Assembly: GCA_040752025.1 (NCBI GenBank)
Contig: JBFMFR010000014.1
Coordinates: 1-64,000 of the forward strand
Direction: 5' to 3'
DNA from: JBFMFR01 sp040752025
Lineage (GTDB): Bacteria; Chloroflexota; Anaerolineae; Anaerolineales; UBA4823
Length of the DNA stretch: 64,000 nt
Of the stretch, positions 1 through 8,764 are shown in pieces; position 1 is the stretch's first letter; every line of letters starts with the position of its first letter. The notes under the pieces are model-generated. The model made no database searches. It saw nothing but the letters and a program-made list of their open reading frames with translations, and was not told the DNA's origin. The position numbers and the translations under genes are program-made.

Positions 1-1146
1 CTAGTCCTTGTCGTTCGGCATCCGATAATTTCACTTCTTGGGCTTTCGGTATTGGCATCTGGTTTCTCCAGTTTGGGATTACCCTATGCTATACCACTAA
101 AGACTCTTTTGTGCCAGGGTGTACTAGGATATTTGCCTGAAGAGCTGAAAAGCCGTACCTGGCAGGAGATTTCTTACCCGGACGATATCGAAGCCACTCA
201 GGCGGAAGTTGACGCGCTGCTTTCTGGTAAAAAGGCATCCGCCCGCTTTACAAAGCGATATTTCCACAAGAATGGCGCTATCATCTGGACAGATGTCAGC
301 ACAGCCCTGCGCCGCGATGCTGAGGGCAAGCCGCTCTATTTTCTAACCAGCGTTCTCGACATCACTCAGCGTAAGCAGGCTGAAGAAGAAATACGCAAGC
401 TAAACACCGAACTGGAAGAACGTGTCGCGGCGCGCACACGTGAGTTGGAGATAGCCCAGGAGCAGCTTGTTCGCCAGGAAAAACTGGCTATACTGGGGCA
501 ACTGGCCGGCAGCGTAGGGCACGAGCTGCGCAACCCGCTGGGTGTGATCGGCAACGCAGTATTCTTCCTGCGCCAATTCCAGCCCGATGCGGATGACAAG
601 GTAAAAGAATACCTGGGCATTATCGAAGCTCAAGTGCACACTGCGGATAAAATCATCCACGATCTGCTCAATTTTGGGCGTTCCAATTCCGTCATCCTTG
701 AACCCGTTCAGGTTTCTCAACTGGTGAAAGATGCGCTGTTGCGTTTCCCAACGCCCGGTAATGTTAGGGTTGTTAACAACTTGCCAGACAACCTGCCCGA
801 GTTGAAAATTGACCGGCAGCAAATCATCCAGGTTGTAGGCAATCTGCTGGTGAATGCCTATCAGGCCATGCCGTCTGGCGGAGAAATTATCCTTTCTGCG
901 CAGCAAGCTGAGATGGGCTGGCTGTCAATTTCTGTTCGAGATCATGGCGTGGGGATTTTGCCAGAAAACATGGCAAAATTATTTGAGCCGTTGTTCACCA
1001 CCAAGGCGCGTGGTATGGGGCTGGGGCTGGCTGTCAGCCAGAAACTGACCGAGGCCAATGGTGGCAAGATCACCGCTTTCAGCGAGCCGGGCGCAGGCAG
1101 CACATTTGTGATTACTTTACCCATCATTGAGGAGTTGATTACATGA
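1..1146 (+). CDS. PAS-domain sensor histidine kinase, 5' end cut by the window
   Basis: This is the C-terminal part of a sensor kinase that phosphorylates the regulator encoded just downstream. The frame stays open to base 1; the first possible start inside the window is TTG at 52, and numbering here uses it. A PAS/PAC domain (about residues 20-110, with LGYLPEEL and DITQRKQAEEE) leads into a coiled-coil, a HisKA domain with GHELRNPLG (His157) and a HATPase domain with Asn268 and the DHGVGI and GLGLAV boxes. No membrane helix is visible in this part. Its stop overlaps the start of the response regulator by 4 bases, so the two form an operon. The first 20 residues do not look like a normal PAS start, so the true N-terminus is uncertain. 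The HWE/NtrB-like core is clear. Confidence 0.85.
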   Translation, partial: LVLVVRHPIISLLGLSVLASGFSSLGLPYAIPLKTLLCQGVLGYLPEELKSRTWQEISYPDDIEATQAEVDALLSGKKASARFTKRYFHKNGAIIWTDVSTALRRDAEGKPLYFLTSVLDITQRKQAEEEIRKLNTELEERVAARTRELEIAQEQLVRQEKLAILGQLAGSVGHELRNPLGVIGNAVFFLRQFQPDADDKVKEYLGIIEAQVHTADKIIHDLLNFGRSNSVILEPVQVSQLVKDALLRFPTPGNVRVVNNLPDNLPELKIDRQQIIQVVGNLLVNAYQAMPSGGEIILSAQQAEMGWLSISVRDHGVGILPENMAKLFEPLFTTKARGMGLGLAVSQKLTEANGGKITAFSEPGAGSTFVITLPIIEELIT

Positions 1147-1892
1147 ATGATGCGCTTCGCATTCTGATCGTTGATGATGATCGCTATATGGCCTCCACGT
1201 TGATCGATATTTTGAATATGCAAGGCTACCATACGGAGCTGGCGTATTCTCCTGAGGATGCGCTCGAACTGGCGCGCCAGGCGGAATTTGATTGTGTGAT
1301 CAGCGATATCGTGATGCAAGGGATGAGCGGCGTGGCGCTGTGCGCGGCTTTACGCCAGCTTCAGCCGGAGATGGTCGTGATCTTGATGACGGCATATGCT
1401 TCAGAACAACAATCTGCCAAAGGCTTAGAAAAAGGCGCCTTAGCGGTGTTGAACAAACCCCTGGATCTTGCTCACCTGTTGCAATTCCTGGATTTCTTGA
1501 AAAAAACACAAACCATTGCCATTGTGGATGATGATCCTGAATTTTGCCGTACGCTAAGCAATATACTGACCTCCCGAGGGTATTCGGTCAAGTTAATTCT
1601 GGATGATCGCGAAGCCCTGGATAGCATCAGCGGCAATGAGCAGGTGATTCTACTGGATATGAAGCTGAACAACGCCAGCGGAGATGAGGTGTTGAGGAAA
1701 ATTCGCCAGCGTTATCCTAATTTGCCTGTTCTGCTGGTCACTGGTTATGGAGTAGAGATGGCTTCTGCCATTGCCAGGGCGCTGGCGATCGATGCATATG
1801 CCTGCCTGTATAAGCCGCTGGTGGTTCCGGAACTGCTGAAAACGCTGGCCGAAATCCGTTCCAGACATTTGAAGAAGGTTCTAAGCCATTAG
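1143..1892 (+). CDS. Response regulator with two receiver domains
   Basis: The 249-residue protein consists of two REC domains in tandem and no output domain. The first (1-120) has the acidic DDD pocket at 11-13, phosphoacceptor Asp55 (ISDIVMQG) and Lys105 (LNKPL). The second (123-245) has IVDDD, Asp172 (ILLDMKLN) and Lys224 (YKPL). The ATGA overlap with the upstream kinase gene indicates coupled translation and a cognate pair. Without a DNA-binding or enzymatic domain it probably acts as a phosphotransfer hub or binds a partner protein. The partner cannot be named from the sequence. Confidence 0.85.
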   Translation: MNDALRILIVDDDRYMASTLIDILNMQGYHTELAYSPEDALELARQAEFDCVISDIVMQGMSGVALCAALRQLQPEMVVILMTAYASEQQSAKGLEKGALAVLNKPLDLAHLLQFLDFLKKTQTIAIVDDDPEFCRTLSNILTSRGYSVKLILDDREALDSISGNEQVILLDMKLNNASGDEVLRKIRQRYPNLPVLLVTGYGVEMASAIARALAIDAYACLYKPLVVPELLKTLAEIRSRHLKKVLSH

Positions 1893-2106
1893 TGACTCGC
1901 CCCCTTGTTTGGGCCTGATCCGTTATCACAGCCTATCCGGATGCAATGTTCTCAGGGGGAATTTTGTAGGAATTATCTGACATTACGATCAATAGCGCTC
2001 TGTCAGCCCGGCAGGTTCGGGTCTGAATAAAAACCGTGTTTTGCATGGCTGGTCATCTGGTCAAGGCGGTCAAATGATGGTAGATTATAGCCATATGGAG
2101 AAGCGC

Positions 2107-4587
2107 ATGACCAAACTCACCCTTGCCCAGCTCGAAAACCATCTCTTCAAAGCCGCCGACCATTTGCGCGGCAAGATGGACGCCTCCGAATACAAAGAGT
2201 TCATCTTTGGGATGCTGTTCCTCAAACGCGTATCGGACCAGTTTCAGGTGCAGCAGGAGCAGGAATACCGCAGTTGGCGTCAGAAAGGCTTCAGCGAAGG
2301 GCAGGCCGCCGAGCTGGTGGAAGACCCCAACCTGTACGGGGAGACCTTCTTTGTGCCGAAGCGGGCGCGCTGGCGCGCCTCGGCCATCGCCCCCAGCCCA
2401 AAAGAGGAGATCATCCCCATCGTCAATCTCAAGGAGGATGTCGGCAACCATCTCAACAAAGCCCTGGCCGCGCTGGAAGACGCCAACCCGGAGCTGAGCG
2501 GCGTGCTGAAGAGCAACATCAACTTCAACGCTGAGAAGGGCAAAACGCGCTTGAAGGACGCCCAACTGGTCAGCTTGATCCACCATTTCGACGCCTACCG
2601 GTTGACCAACGAAGATTTCGAGTTCCCCGATTTGCTGGGGGCCGCCTACGAATACCTGATCAAGGATTTTGCCGACAGCGCCGGCAAGAAGGGCGGCGAG
2701 TTCTATACGCCCGGCCGCGTGGTGCGGCTGCTGGTCAATATCATCGCGCCTCAAGCCGGCATGACCGTCTACGATCCGACGGCTGGCTCGGGCGGCATGT
2801 TGATCCAATCCCGGCAGTACGTCGAAGAGCAGGGCGAGAACCCGGCGCGGCTGGCCGTGTACGGGCAGGAGCTCAACGGCGCGGTCTGGTCGATCTGCAA
2901 GATGAACATGATCCTGCATAACATCACCGATGCCCACGTGGAGAACGACGACACCCTGGAAAACCCGCTGTTCGTGGAACGTGGCTACATCAAGCAGTTC
3001 GACCGGGTCATCGCCAACCCGCCCTTCTCGCAGAATTACACCCGCCAGGGGATGAAGTTCGAGCAGCGCTTCCATTACGGCTTCACGCCCGAAAGCGGCA
3101 AGAAGGCCGATCTGATGTTCGTCCAGCACATGCTCGCCAGCCTGAAGCCAACGGGCAAGCTGGCCACAGTCATGCCGCACGGCGTGCTGTTCCGCGGCGG
3201 GGCGGAAAAGGCCATCCGCGCAGGGCTGGTCAGGGATGGCCTGGTAGAGGCGATCATCGGGCTGCCGCCTAACCTGTTCTACGGCACGGGCATCCCGGCC
3301 TGCGTGCTCGTGCTCAATAAGAACCGCCCGCGCCAGGAGCGCGCCAGCACCCTGTTCATCAACGCCGACGCCGAATATGGCGAAGGGCGGGCCCAGAACT
3401 TCCTGCGCCCGGAGGACCTGGAGAAGATCACCCAGGTGTACCACCGGCGGCGCCAGATCGAGCGCTATTCCCGCTTGGTGAGCCTGGAAGAGATCGCCGC
3501 CAACGATTACAACCTGAACATCCGCCGCTACGTGGACAATTCGCCGCCGGCGGAAATCGAGGACGTGCGCGCCCACCTGCTGGGGGGCGTGCCGCGGCGC
3601 GAGGCGGCGCGCTGCACCGCGCGGCTGGCGCGCTACGGCCTGGACGAGATGGTGCTGCTGTCGCCGCGTGACGCCGCTTACCTGGATTTCAAACCCGAAA
3701 TCACCGAAAAATCCCGCCTCCGCCCGCTGATCGAGCAGCACGCGCGGGTGAAGGCGGTTCACGCCGAGATGCAGGCGCGGCTGGAGGCGTGGTGGGCCGG
3801 GGCGCAGATTGCCATTGCCGGCCTGCCGGGCAGGAACAGCCTGGCGGAGTTCCGCCAGACCTTCCAGGGGCGCTTGCTGGAGGCGCTGGGGCCGCTGGGC
3901 GTGCTGGACGAGTTCCAGATTGCGGGGATTTTCGCCAACTGGTGGGAGGCAGTGCGCTTTGACCTGAAGACCATCGCCGCGGCGGGCTGGAGCGCCAGCC
4001 TGGTTCCTGATGATTATATTTTGCGGGCTTTCCTGGGAGCGGAGCAGGCGCAGATCGAGGCGCTGGAAGGGCGCACGGCGGAGATGGGGGCAGCCCTGGC
4101 AGACGCGCTGGAGGCGGTGGAGATAGAAGCAGCCGAGGGAGAAGATGAGACGGCGGGGGCGGTGGACGCCAGGCAGGCGCTGAAGAGCCAGATCGCCGAG
4201 GCGCAGGCAGCCTATGCCAGCGGGGGCGGGGCGCAGGCATTGCAGTCGCTGCAGCGCACGCTGGCGCACATCGAGGCGGCGGAGAAGGCTTTGAAGGAGG
4301 CCAAACGCGGGATAAGCGCCCGCCAGGCCGAGCTGGCAAAGCGGCTGGCCGCGCGGCGGGCGGCGCTGACGGCGGACGAGGCCAGGGGGCTGATTTTGGA
4401 GAAGCTGCACGATTTGCTGGCGGAGGAGATGGAACGGTATTTGAAGAATCAGTTACGGGAGATGGTAGAGATCTTTGAAAATTTATGGGGAAAGTATAGC
4501 TTATCTTTACGGGCTATCTCGAATCAAAGAAACTATCTGGCCACAAAACTAGACAAAAACTTTGAAATCTTGGGCTATGATAAATGA
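2107..4587 (+). CDS. hsdM: Type I restriction-modification methyltransferase subunit HsdM
   Basis: N6-adenine DNA methyltransferase of a type I restriction system; two M subunits and one S subunit make the methylase, and R subunits add restriction. The N-terminal HsdM helical domain (LAQLENHLFKAADHLRGKM) is followed by the SAM motif VYDPTAGSGGML and the catalytic NPPF motif (about residues 304-307). ATG 2107 is chosen because GGAG lies 6 bases upstream and the family's conserved N-terminus begins there; in-frame ATGs at 2074 and 2095 are possible. At 826 residues it is longer than the classic form of about 500. The extra C-terminal part, from about residue 540, is Ala/Glu-rich and strongly coiled-coil. 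The stop overlaps the start of hsdS. Confidence 0.93.
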   Translation: MTKLTLAQLENHLFKAADHLRGKMDASEYKEFIFGMLFLKRVSDQFQVQQEQEYRSWRQKGFSEGQAAELVEDPNLYGETFFVPKRARWRASAIAPSPKEEIIPIVNLKEDVGNHLNKALAALEDANPELSGVLKSNINFNAEKGKTRLKDAQLVSLIHHFDAYRLTNEDFEFPDLLGAAYEYLIKDFADSAGKKGGEFYTPGRVVRLLVNIIAPQAGMTVYDPTAGSGGMLIQSRQYVEEQGENPARLAVYGQELNGAVWSICKMNMILHNITDAHVENDDTLENPLFVERGYIKQFDRVIANPPFSQNYTRQGMKFEQRFHYGFTPESGKKADLMFVQHMLASLKPTGKLATVMPHGVLFRGGAEKAIRAGLVRDGLVEAIIGLPPNLFYGTGIPACVLVLNKNRPRQERASTLFINADAEYGEGRAQNFLRPEDLEKITQVYHRRRQIERYSRLVSLEEIAANDYNLNIRRYVDNSPPAEIEDVRAHLLGGVPRREAARCTARLARYGLDEMVLLSPRDAAYLDFKPEITEKSRLRPLIEQHARVKAVHAEMQARLEAWWAGAQIAIAGLPGRNSLAEFRQTFQGRLLEALGPLGVLDEFQIAGIFANWWEAVRFDLKTIAAAGWSASLVPDDYILRAFLGAEQAQIEALEGRTAEMGAALADALEAVEIEAAEGEDETAGAVDARQALKSQIAEAQAAYASGGGAQALQSLQRTLAHIEAAEKALKEAKRGISARQAELAKRLAARRAALTADEARGLILEKLHDLLAEEMERYLKNQLREMVEIFENLWGKYSLSLRAISNQRNYLATKLDKNFEILGYDK

Positions 4588-5836
4588 TAAATACCCCTAC
4601 GATTGGTCTCTGCCCACTCTAAAAGAGCTGACGGCAGAATTTCTCAATGGAGGTACTCCAAGTACTCATATTAGAGAATATTGGGGCGGGGATATTCCTT
4701 GGATTACAGGCGCAGATGCAGAACAAAAAACTACAGTTACTGCTCGAAAATCAATTACAAATTTGGGCGTAAAGCGAAGTTCTACCCATATTGTCCCTAA
4801 AAACAATATTTTAATGGTGACGCGAACGGGCGTAGGTAAGGTTAGTATATCAGGTGTAGACGTCGCGATTAGTCAAGATCTGACTGGGATAATCCCGAAA
4901 ACCGACCTGGTCGATGTCGAATATTTGTATTATCAACTCGCTCGAATTTGTCCAACATTAGATACCCTGGCTCAAGGGTCAATCATACAAGGCATACAAC
5001 GAGAAGAAGTTGAGACTCTTGTAATTCCTTTGCCTGCTTTACCCGAACAACGCCAAATCGCCGAAATCCTGTCAACGCTGGATGCGGCGATCGAGCAGAC
5101 GCAGGCGCTGATCCGCAAGCTGGAGCGGGTCAAGCAGGGCCTGATGGCAGATTTGCTGACGCGCGGGGTGGATGAGAATGGGGAGGTGAGACCGAGGCCG
5201 GAGGATGCACCACATATCTACCACAAAACCATGTTGGGGCCATTACCAAAAGAGTGGAGCATCATAGAGCTTAGTAAAGTCGCGACTGTAGAACGAGGTA
5301 AGTTTACGCCAAGGCCAAGGAATGATCCCAAATATTACGATGGAGGGTATCCATTTATTCAAACAGGTGAGGTCGCTTCGGCTAATGGTAGGCGAATCTC
5401 CAGATTTTCGCAAACCTTGAATGAGCTTGGCACAACAGTTAGCCGAGACTTCCCTGCAGAAACAATTGTTGTTACTATCGCAGCTAATATTGGGGAAACC
5501 GCTATCCTTGCAATTCCGATGTATTTGCCCGATAGTCTAGTAGGAGTGATAGTCAATCAGCCCAATAACGTGAGATTCTTGGAAATGGGCATTCGGTCTA
5601 ATAAAGAACGGTTCAATGCCATTGCCCCACAAAGTGCACAGAAAAATATCAACCTCGGTGATCTGCGCCCAATGTTAATTCCGTTTCCAGAGGTTGAAGA
5701 ACAAGGTATGATAGCCAGAATGTATGATTCGATCGAAAATTCGATCATTTTGGAAGAGCATGAATTAACAAAATTGTGCAAGATCCGGCTGGGACTGATG
5801 CAAGATTTGTTGAGCGGGGCGGTGAGGGTAGTGTAG
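4577..5836 (+). CDS. hsdS: Type I restriction-modification specificity subunit HsdS
   Basis: Recognises the bipartite DNA target for the HsdMRS complex. There are two target recognition domains (about residues 1-150 and 215-370), each followed by a conserved helical spacer; the central one contains LPEQRQIAEILSTLDAAIEQ and the C-terminal one ends LGLMQDLLSGAVRV. The ATG at 4577 overlaps the end of hsdM by 11 bases; a TTG at 4562 is less likely. The recognition domains are visibly more AT-rich (4590-5040 and 5215-5800) than the GC-rich spacer and neighbouring genes, the usual sign of recombining or imported specificity modules. The target sequence cannot be predicted from this. Confidence 0.92.
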   Translation: MINDKYPYDWSLPTLKELTAEFLNGGTPSTHIREYWGGDIPWITGADAEQKTTVTARKSITNLGVKRSSTHIVPKNNILMVTRTGVGKVSISGVDVAISQDLTGIIPKTDLVDVEYLYYQLARICPTLDTLAQGSIIQGIQREEVETLVIPLPALPEQRQIAEILSTLDAAIEQTQALIRKLERVKQGLMADLLTRGVDENGEVRPRPEDAPHIYHKTMLGPLPKEWSIIELSKVATVERGKFTPRPRNDPKYYDGGYPFIQTGEVASANGRRISRFSQTLNELGTTVSRDFPAETIVVTIAANIGETAILAIPMYLPDSLVGVIVNQPNNVRFLEMGIRSNKERFNAIAPQSAQKNINLGDLRPMLIPFPEVEEQGMIARMYDSIENSIILEEHELTKLCKIRLGLMQDLLSGAVRVV

Positions 5837-5896
5837 CAGAGACTCGCTTCGAGATAAAACGCGCAAAAGTACGCAGAAATGTGAAAAAATCTCCTG

Positions 5897-5925
5897 TTGC
5901 ACATTAAATCAAGTTATGTTATACT
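5897..5925 (+). promoter_or_regulatory. Sigma70-type promoter of the rloAB-like pair
   Basis: TTGCAC (5897-5902), a 17-base spacer and TATACT (5920-5925) lie 53 bases before the ATPase start, inside the 141-base gap after hsdS. The pair therefore probably has its own promoter and is not only read through from hsdMS. Confidence 0.65.
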
Positions 5926-5977
5926 ATCTATAACGACTTAAAGAGAAAATTTCTCCCATGACAACAGGAGCAGCCAC

Positions 5978-7303
5978 ATGTTAATCCGCTTTCGCGTGCG
6001 CAACTTCCTCTCTTTCAAGGAAGAGGTCGAGCTCTCGATGGTCGCCGGTAAAGTCCAGCAGCACCCGCAGCAGGTGGTGCGCCCCACCGAACGCCAGGGG
6101 GTTGACCTGTTGCGGGCCGCCCTCATTTATGGGGCCAACGCCTCCGGAAAATCGAACCTGGTCAAGGCCATCGATTTCGCCCGGGATATGGTTGTGGACG
6201 GGGTGCGAGCGAAGGCATCTATTCCGCGCAAACCCTTCAAGCTGGATGCTGCTTTCGGCGCTGAACCCTCCCGTTTCGAGTTCGAAATCCAGTACAAGGG
6301 CAGGATGTACGCTTACGGGTTCGCGCTGGACAGCCGGCGCGTCCACGAGGAATGGCTGAACGAAATTCGCCCGGCTTCGGAAAAAGAACTGTTCCACAGA
6401 ACAACTTCTGCAGACGAAGCCACCAGGGTAGAATTTGGAGTCAAAGCCAGCAAAAAGGATCTGAACCTGTTAGAGCTGGTGGCGTTGGGCACGCCGCCCA
6501 ACCGGCTGTTCCTGCAAGAAAGCATTGAGCGCAACATCAAACATTTTGCCGATGTGTATGAATGGTTTGACGAGGCGTTGGTAATTATTTTCCCCAGCTC
6601 TTTTCATTCATTAGCGCCGATCAGTTCTGGAAGTGAGAGCAAGTTCGGAGATTTACTGGTTCGGTACCTGGAACGCTTCAGCACTGGGATATGCGGTTAT
6701 GCATTGCAACCTGTAGGAGAACCATCTGTCGAACTCCCCAAAGAGCTGCTAGATAGGCTGGAACAGTCCCTTGATGAGGATCACAGTTCTACGATAGTAC
6801 ACCCAACAGGGCAGCGGTATTTTGTAAAAAAAGAAGCGGAGCAGTTGAAGGTTTACAAGTTGCTGCTGCGCCATCGAGATGAGGCCTGCAGCTCGGAAGT
6901 GTTATTCGAGATGGACGAGGAGTCCGACGGGACTTTGCGCCTGCTGGATCTGATCCCCATGCTGTATCCAGGTAGCCAGCAGCGCAACTCGGTGGTGATC
7001 ATCGACGAGCTGGATCGCAGCCTGCACCCCAGCCTGAGTTATGAATATATCGCCGCTTTCTTGCAGGCCGGCAACCAAAAACAGATCATCGTCACCACGC
7101 ACGAGGCCAACCTGCTCGATCTGGACCTGGTGCGGCGCGACGAGGTCTGGTTCGTCGAGAAAGATCCCAGGGGCGCATCAACGGTTTATTCCCTGGAGGA
7201 ATTCTCGCCCCGCTATGATAAGGATATTCGCAAAGGGTATATACTGGGCAGGTTCGGCGCTATTCCCTTGATCACGCGCCCGCATTCGGTGCTCGGGGAG
7301 TAA
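5978..7303 (+). CDS. RloA/AbiLi-like AAA ATPase of an abortive-infection pair
   Basis: ABC-type ATPase of the COG1106/AAA_15-AAA_21 group, 441 residues. It opens with the typical MLIRFRVRNFLSFKEEVEL strand, has a Walker A YGANASGKSN (Lys58), a long middle insertion, then Walker B VVIIDELD (Asp343-Glu344) in front of LHPSL and a VTTHEANLLD switch region. In this family the ATPase senses phage infection and controls a toxic partner; here that partner is the RloB-like gene 6 bases downstream. AGGAG sits 7 bases before the ATG. Such pairs are known inside type I restriction loci, as this one is, between hsdS and hsdR. The family call is strong; the anti-phage role is inference. Confidence 0.85.
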   Translation: MLIRFRVRNFLSFKEEVELSMVAGKVQQHPQQVVRPTERQGVDLLRAALIYGANASGKSNLVKAIDFARDMVVDGVRAKASIPRKPFKLDAAFGAEPSRFEFEIQYKGRMYAYGFALDSRRVHEEWLNEIRPASEKELFHRTTSADEATRVEFGVKASKKDLNLLELVALGTPPNRLFLQESIERNIKHFADVYEWFDEALVIIFPSSFHSLAPISSGSESKFGDLLVRYLERFSTGICGYALQPVGEPSVELPKELLDRLEQSLDEDHSSTIVHPTGQRYFVKKEAEQLKVYKLLLRHRDEACSSEVLFEMDEESDGTLRLLDLIPMLYPGSQQRNSVVIIDELDRSLHPSLSYEYIAAFLQAGNQKQIIVTTHEANLLDLDLVRRDEVWFVEKDPRGASTVYSLEEFSPRYDKDIRKGYILGRFGAIPLITRPHSVLGE

Positions 7304-7309
7304 TCATCG

Positions 7310-7951
7310 ATGCCCGCAAGACGCGACTTTAAACGCAAAAGTGGATTGCGCGATGCGCGGCTGATTATCATCGCGGCCGAAGGGCAGGAAACCGAAAAGC
7401 TGTATTTCGAGGGGTTGAAAGCGCACTACAACAATCCGCGGGTGCACGTTGAGATCGTGGAACGCCTCATTGCCGGCTCCGATCCGGAAAAAGTCATCCA
7501 GGCGCTGGATCATTTTCGCTCTCAGTACAAACTTCGCAAAGACTACGACCAATTGTGGCTGGTTATCGATGTGGATCGTTGGGGCAAAAAGTTGCCTGAT
7601 GTAGCGCGCAAATGCTTACAAAAATATTACCGACTGGCGGTCAGCAATCCAGCGTTCGAAATCTGGCTGCTGCTGCATGTGCGATCTTTGGACTCTTACC
7701 CGGCTGAGGTTTTGGCTGAATTTATGGAAAACAAAAAGACAGGCGAGCGCACGCGCGTTGACCGGGAACTGCTGGCATTGCTGGGAAGCTACAACAAAAC
7801 CAACCCGGATATGGAATATTTTGCCCCTCGTGTACGTGCAGCCATTCAAAATGCACGTGCAGCCGACCAAAATCCCAAAACCCGCTGGCCGAATCAAGCC
7901 GGATCACGGGTTTATTTGCTGGTCGAGGAAATTATTCCACCAAAGAACTAA
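7310..7951 (+). CDS. rloB: RloB/AbiLii-like TOPRIM-type putative effector
   Basis: A 213-residue RloB family (PF13707) protein. It begins with a basic stretch, then IIIAAEGQETEKLYFEG (Glu24, acidic cluster) and LVIDVDRW (Asp87, Asp89), the order of acidic residues expected of a TOPRIM-like metal-binding nuclease core. The segment NPAFEIWLLLHV is the family's signature. Transcribed with the ATPase just upstream (gap 6 bases). In the AbiL system the equivalent protein is the candidate toxic effector. Nuclease activity has not been shown for this gene and is inferred from the acidic motif. Confidence 0.85.
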   Translation: MPARRDFKRKSGLRDARLIIIAAEGQETEKLYFEGLKAHYNNPRVHVEIVERLIAGSDPEKVIQALDHFRSQYKLRKDYDQLWLVIDVDRWGKKLPDVARKCLQKYYRLAVSNPAFEIWLLLHVRSLDSYPAEVLAEFMENKKTGERTRVDRELLALLGSYNKTNPDMEYFAPRVRAAIQNARAADQNPKTRWPNQAGSRVYLLVEEIIPPKN

Positions 7952-8010
7952 ATAGCACATATCGGAGCATAGGCATAATAAAACGATCATGAAAAAGATC
8001 AATCGCCCTA

Positions 8011-8039
8011 TTGACGATCCGGATTTTTTGCCGTATTAT
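8011..8039 (+). promoter_or_regulatory. Sigma70-type promoter before the NYN-hsdR genes
   Basis: TTGACG (8011-8016), 17 bases, TATTAT (8034-8039). It lies 89 bases before the NYN gene and would drive NYN, hsdR and the metallopeptidase as a third unit of the island, separate from hsdMS and rloAB. Confidence 0.65.
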
Positions 8040-8075
8040 ATAGATACCCCCCCTGTCCTTACGAGGGCAGGCTGC

Positions 8076-8105
8076 GAAGCCGCTCCTGGCCCCAGGAGTG
8101 GCTTC
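8076..8105 (+). promoter_or_regulatory. Stable hairpin in the 5' leader of the NYN gene
   Basis: GAAGCCGCTCCTGG (8076-8089) pairs with CCAGGAGTGGCTTC (8092-8105), 14 base pairs with one G-T, across almost no loop. No T-run follows, so it is not a classical terminator. It sits between the promoter at 8011-8039 and the start codon at 8129, where it could be an RNA control element or a nuclease target. Its function is unknown. Confidence 0.5.
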
Positions 8106-8128
8106 TGCTTTGGTAGGGAAAACGGGCA

Positions 8129-8743
8129 ATGAAACGCGCATATGCTTACATCGACGGCTTCAACCTTTACTACCGGGCGGTCAAGGGCACAGCCTATAAA
8201 TGGTTAAATTTACGGCAGATGTGTGAAATGCTGGTACCCGAATACACACTGGAGCGGATCAAATATTTCACCGCCCCTGTAAGCGGCAAAGATGAAGCCG
8301 GTAAACCTATTCGCCAGCAAACCTATTTGCGAGCGCTGCGCACAATCGGCTGCGAAGTGATCAGGGGAAAGTTTCTGTCGCGTGATGTTTATATGCGCCT
8401 GGCCGAAGATAAAACCCAAACCGTGTTGGTTACGAAAACAGAGGAAAAAGGCTCGGATGTCAACCTGGCAGCGCATTTACTGATCGATGGTTTCGACAAA
8501 CATTACGAAGCCGCCATTGTTCTGTCCAATGATTCTGACCTGACCATGCCAATCCGGTATGTTAGAGACCAACTGGGATTTGAAATTATGGTCATCAACC
8601 CAGATCGATTTGTGACCAGCAAATCCCTGACGCAGGCAGCTTCTTCGGTGCGTCAGTTGCGCGAGGGCGTATTACAGGCATGCCAATTCCCAGAGGTTGT
8701 AAAATATCCGAAGGGCGTTATCAAGAAACCAGCAAATTGGTGA
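8129..8743 (+). CDS. NYN-domain (PIN-like) putative ribonuclease
   Basis: A 204-residue NYN domain protein of the LabA/DUF88 type. It has the acidic PIN-like set: Asp9 in YIDGFNLYY, Asp110 in EKGSDVNLA, and Asp135/Asp137 in VLSNDSDL. Members of the fold are metal-dependent RNases or RNA-binding relatives. It lies between the rloAB pair and hsdR, and its own promoter and leader hairpin suggest co-expression with hsdR, whose start is 22 bases downstream. A defence or RNA-turnover role is inference from this position. The ribosome-binding site is weak (AGGGAAA). Confidence 0.82.
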   Translation: MKRAYAYIDGFNLYYRAVKGTAYKWLNLRQMCEMLVPEYTLERIKYFTAPVSGKDEAGKPIRQQTYLRALRTIGCEVIRGKFLSRDVYMRLAEDKTQTVLVTKTEEKGSDVNLAAHLLIDGFDKHYEAAIVLSNDSDLTMPIRYVRDQLGFEIMVINPDRFVTSKSLTQAASSVRQLREGVLQACQFPEVVKYPKGVIKKPANW

Positions 8744-8764
8744 AGCTCAATAGGAGATGATTTG

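Noticed and set aside
2053..4410. Very long open frame on the minus strand opposite hsdM (785 codons)
   Set aside because: A shadow of GC-rich codon usage; the product is Arg/Leu/Gln-rich low-complexity sequence, while the plus strand has all HsdM motifs.
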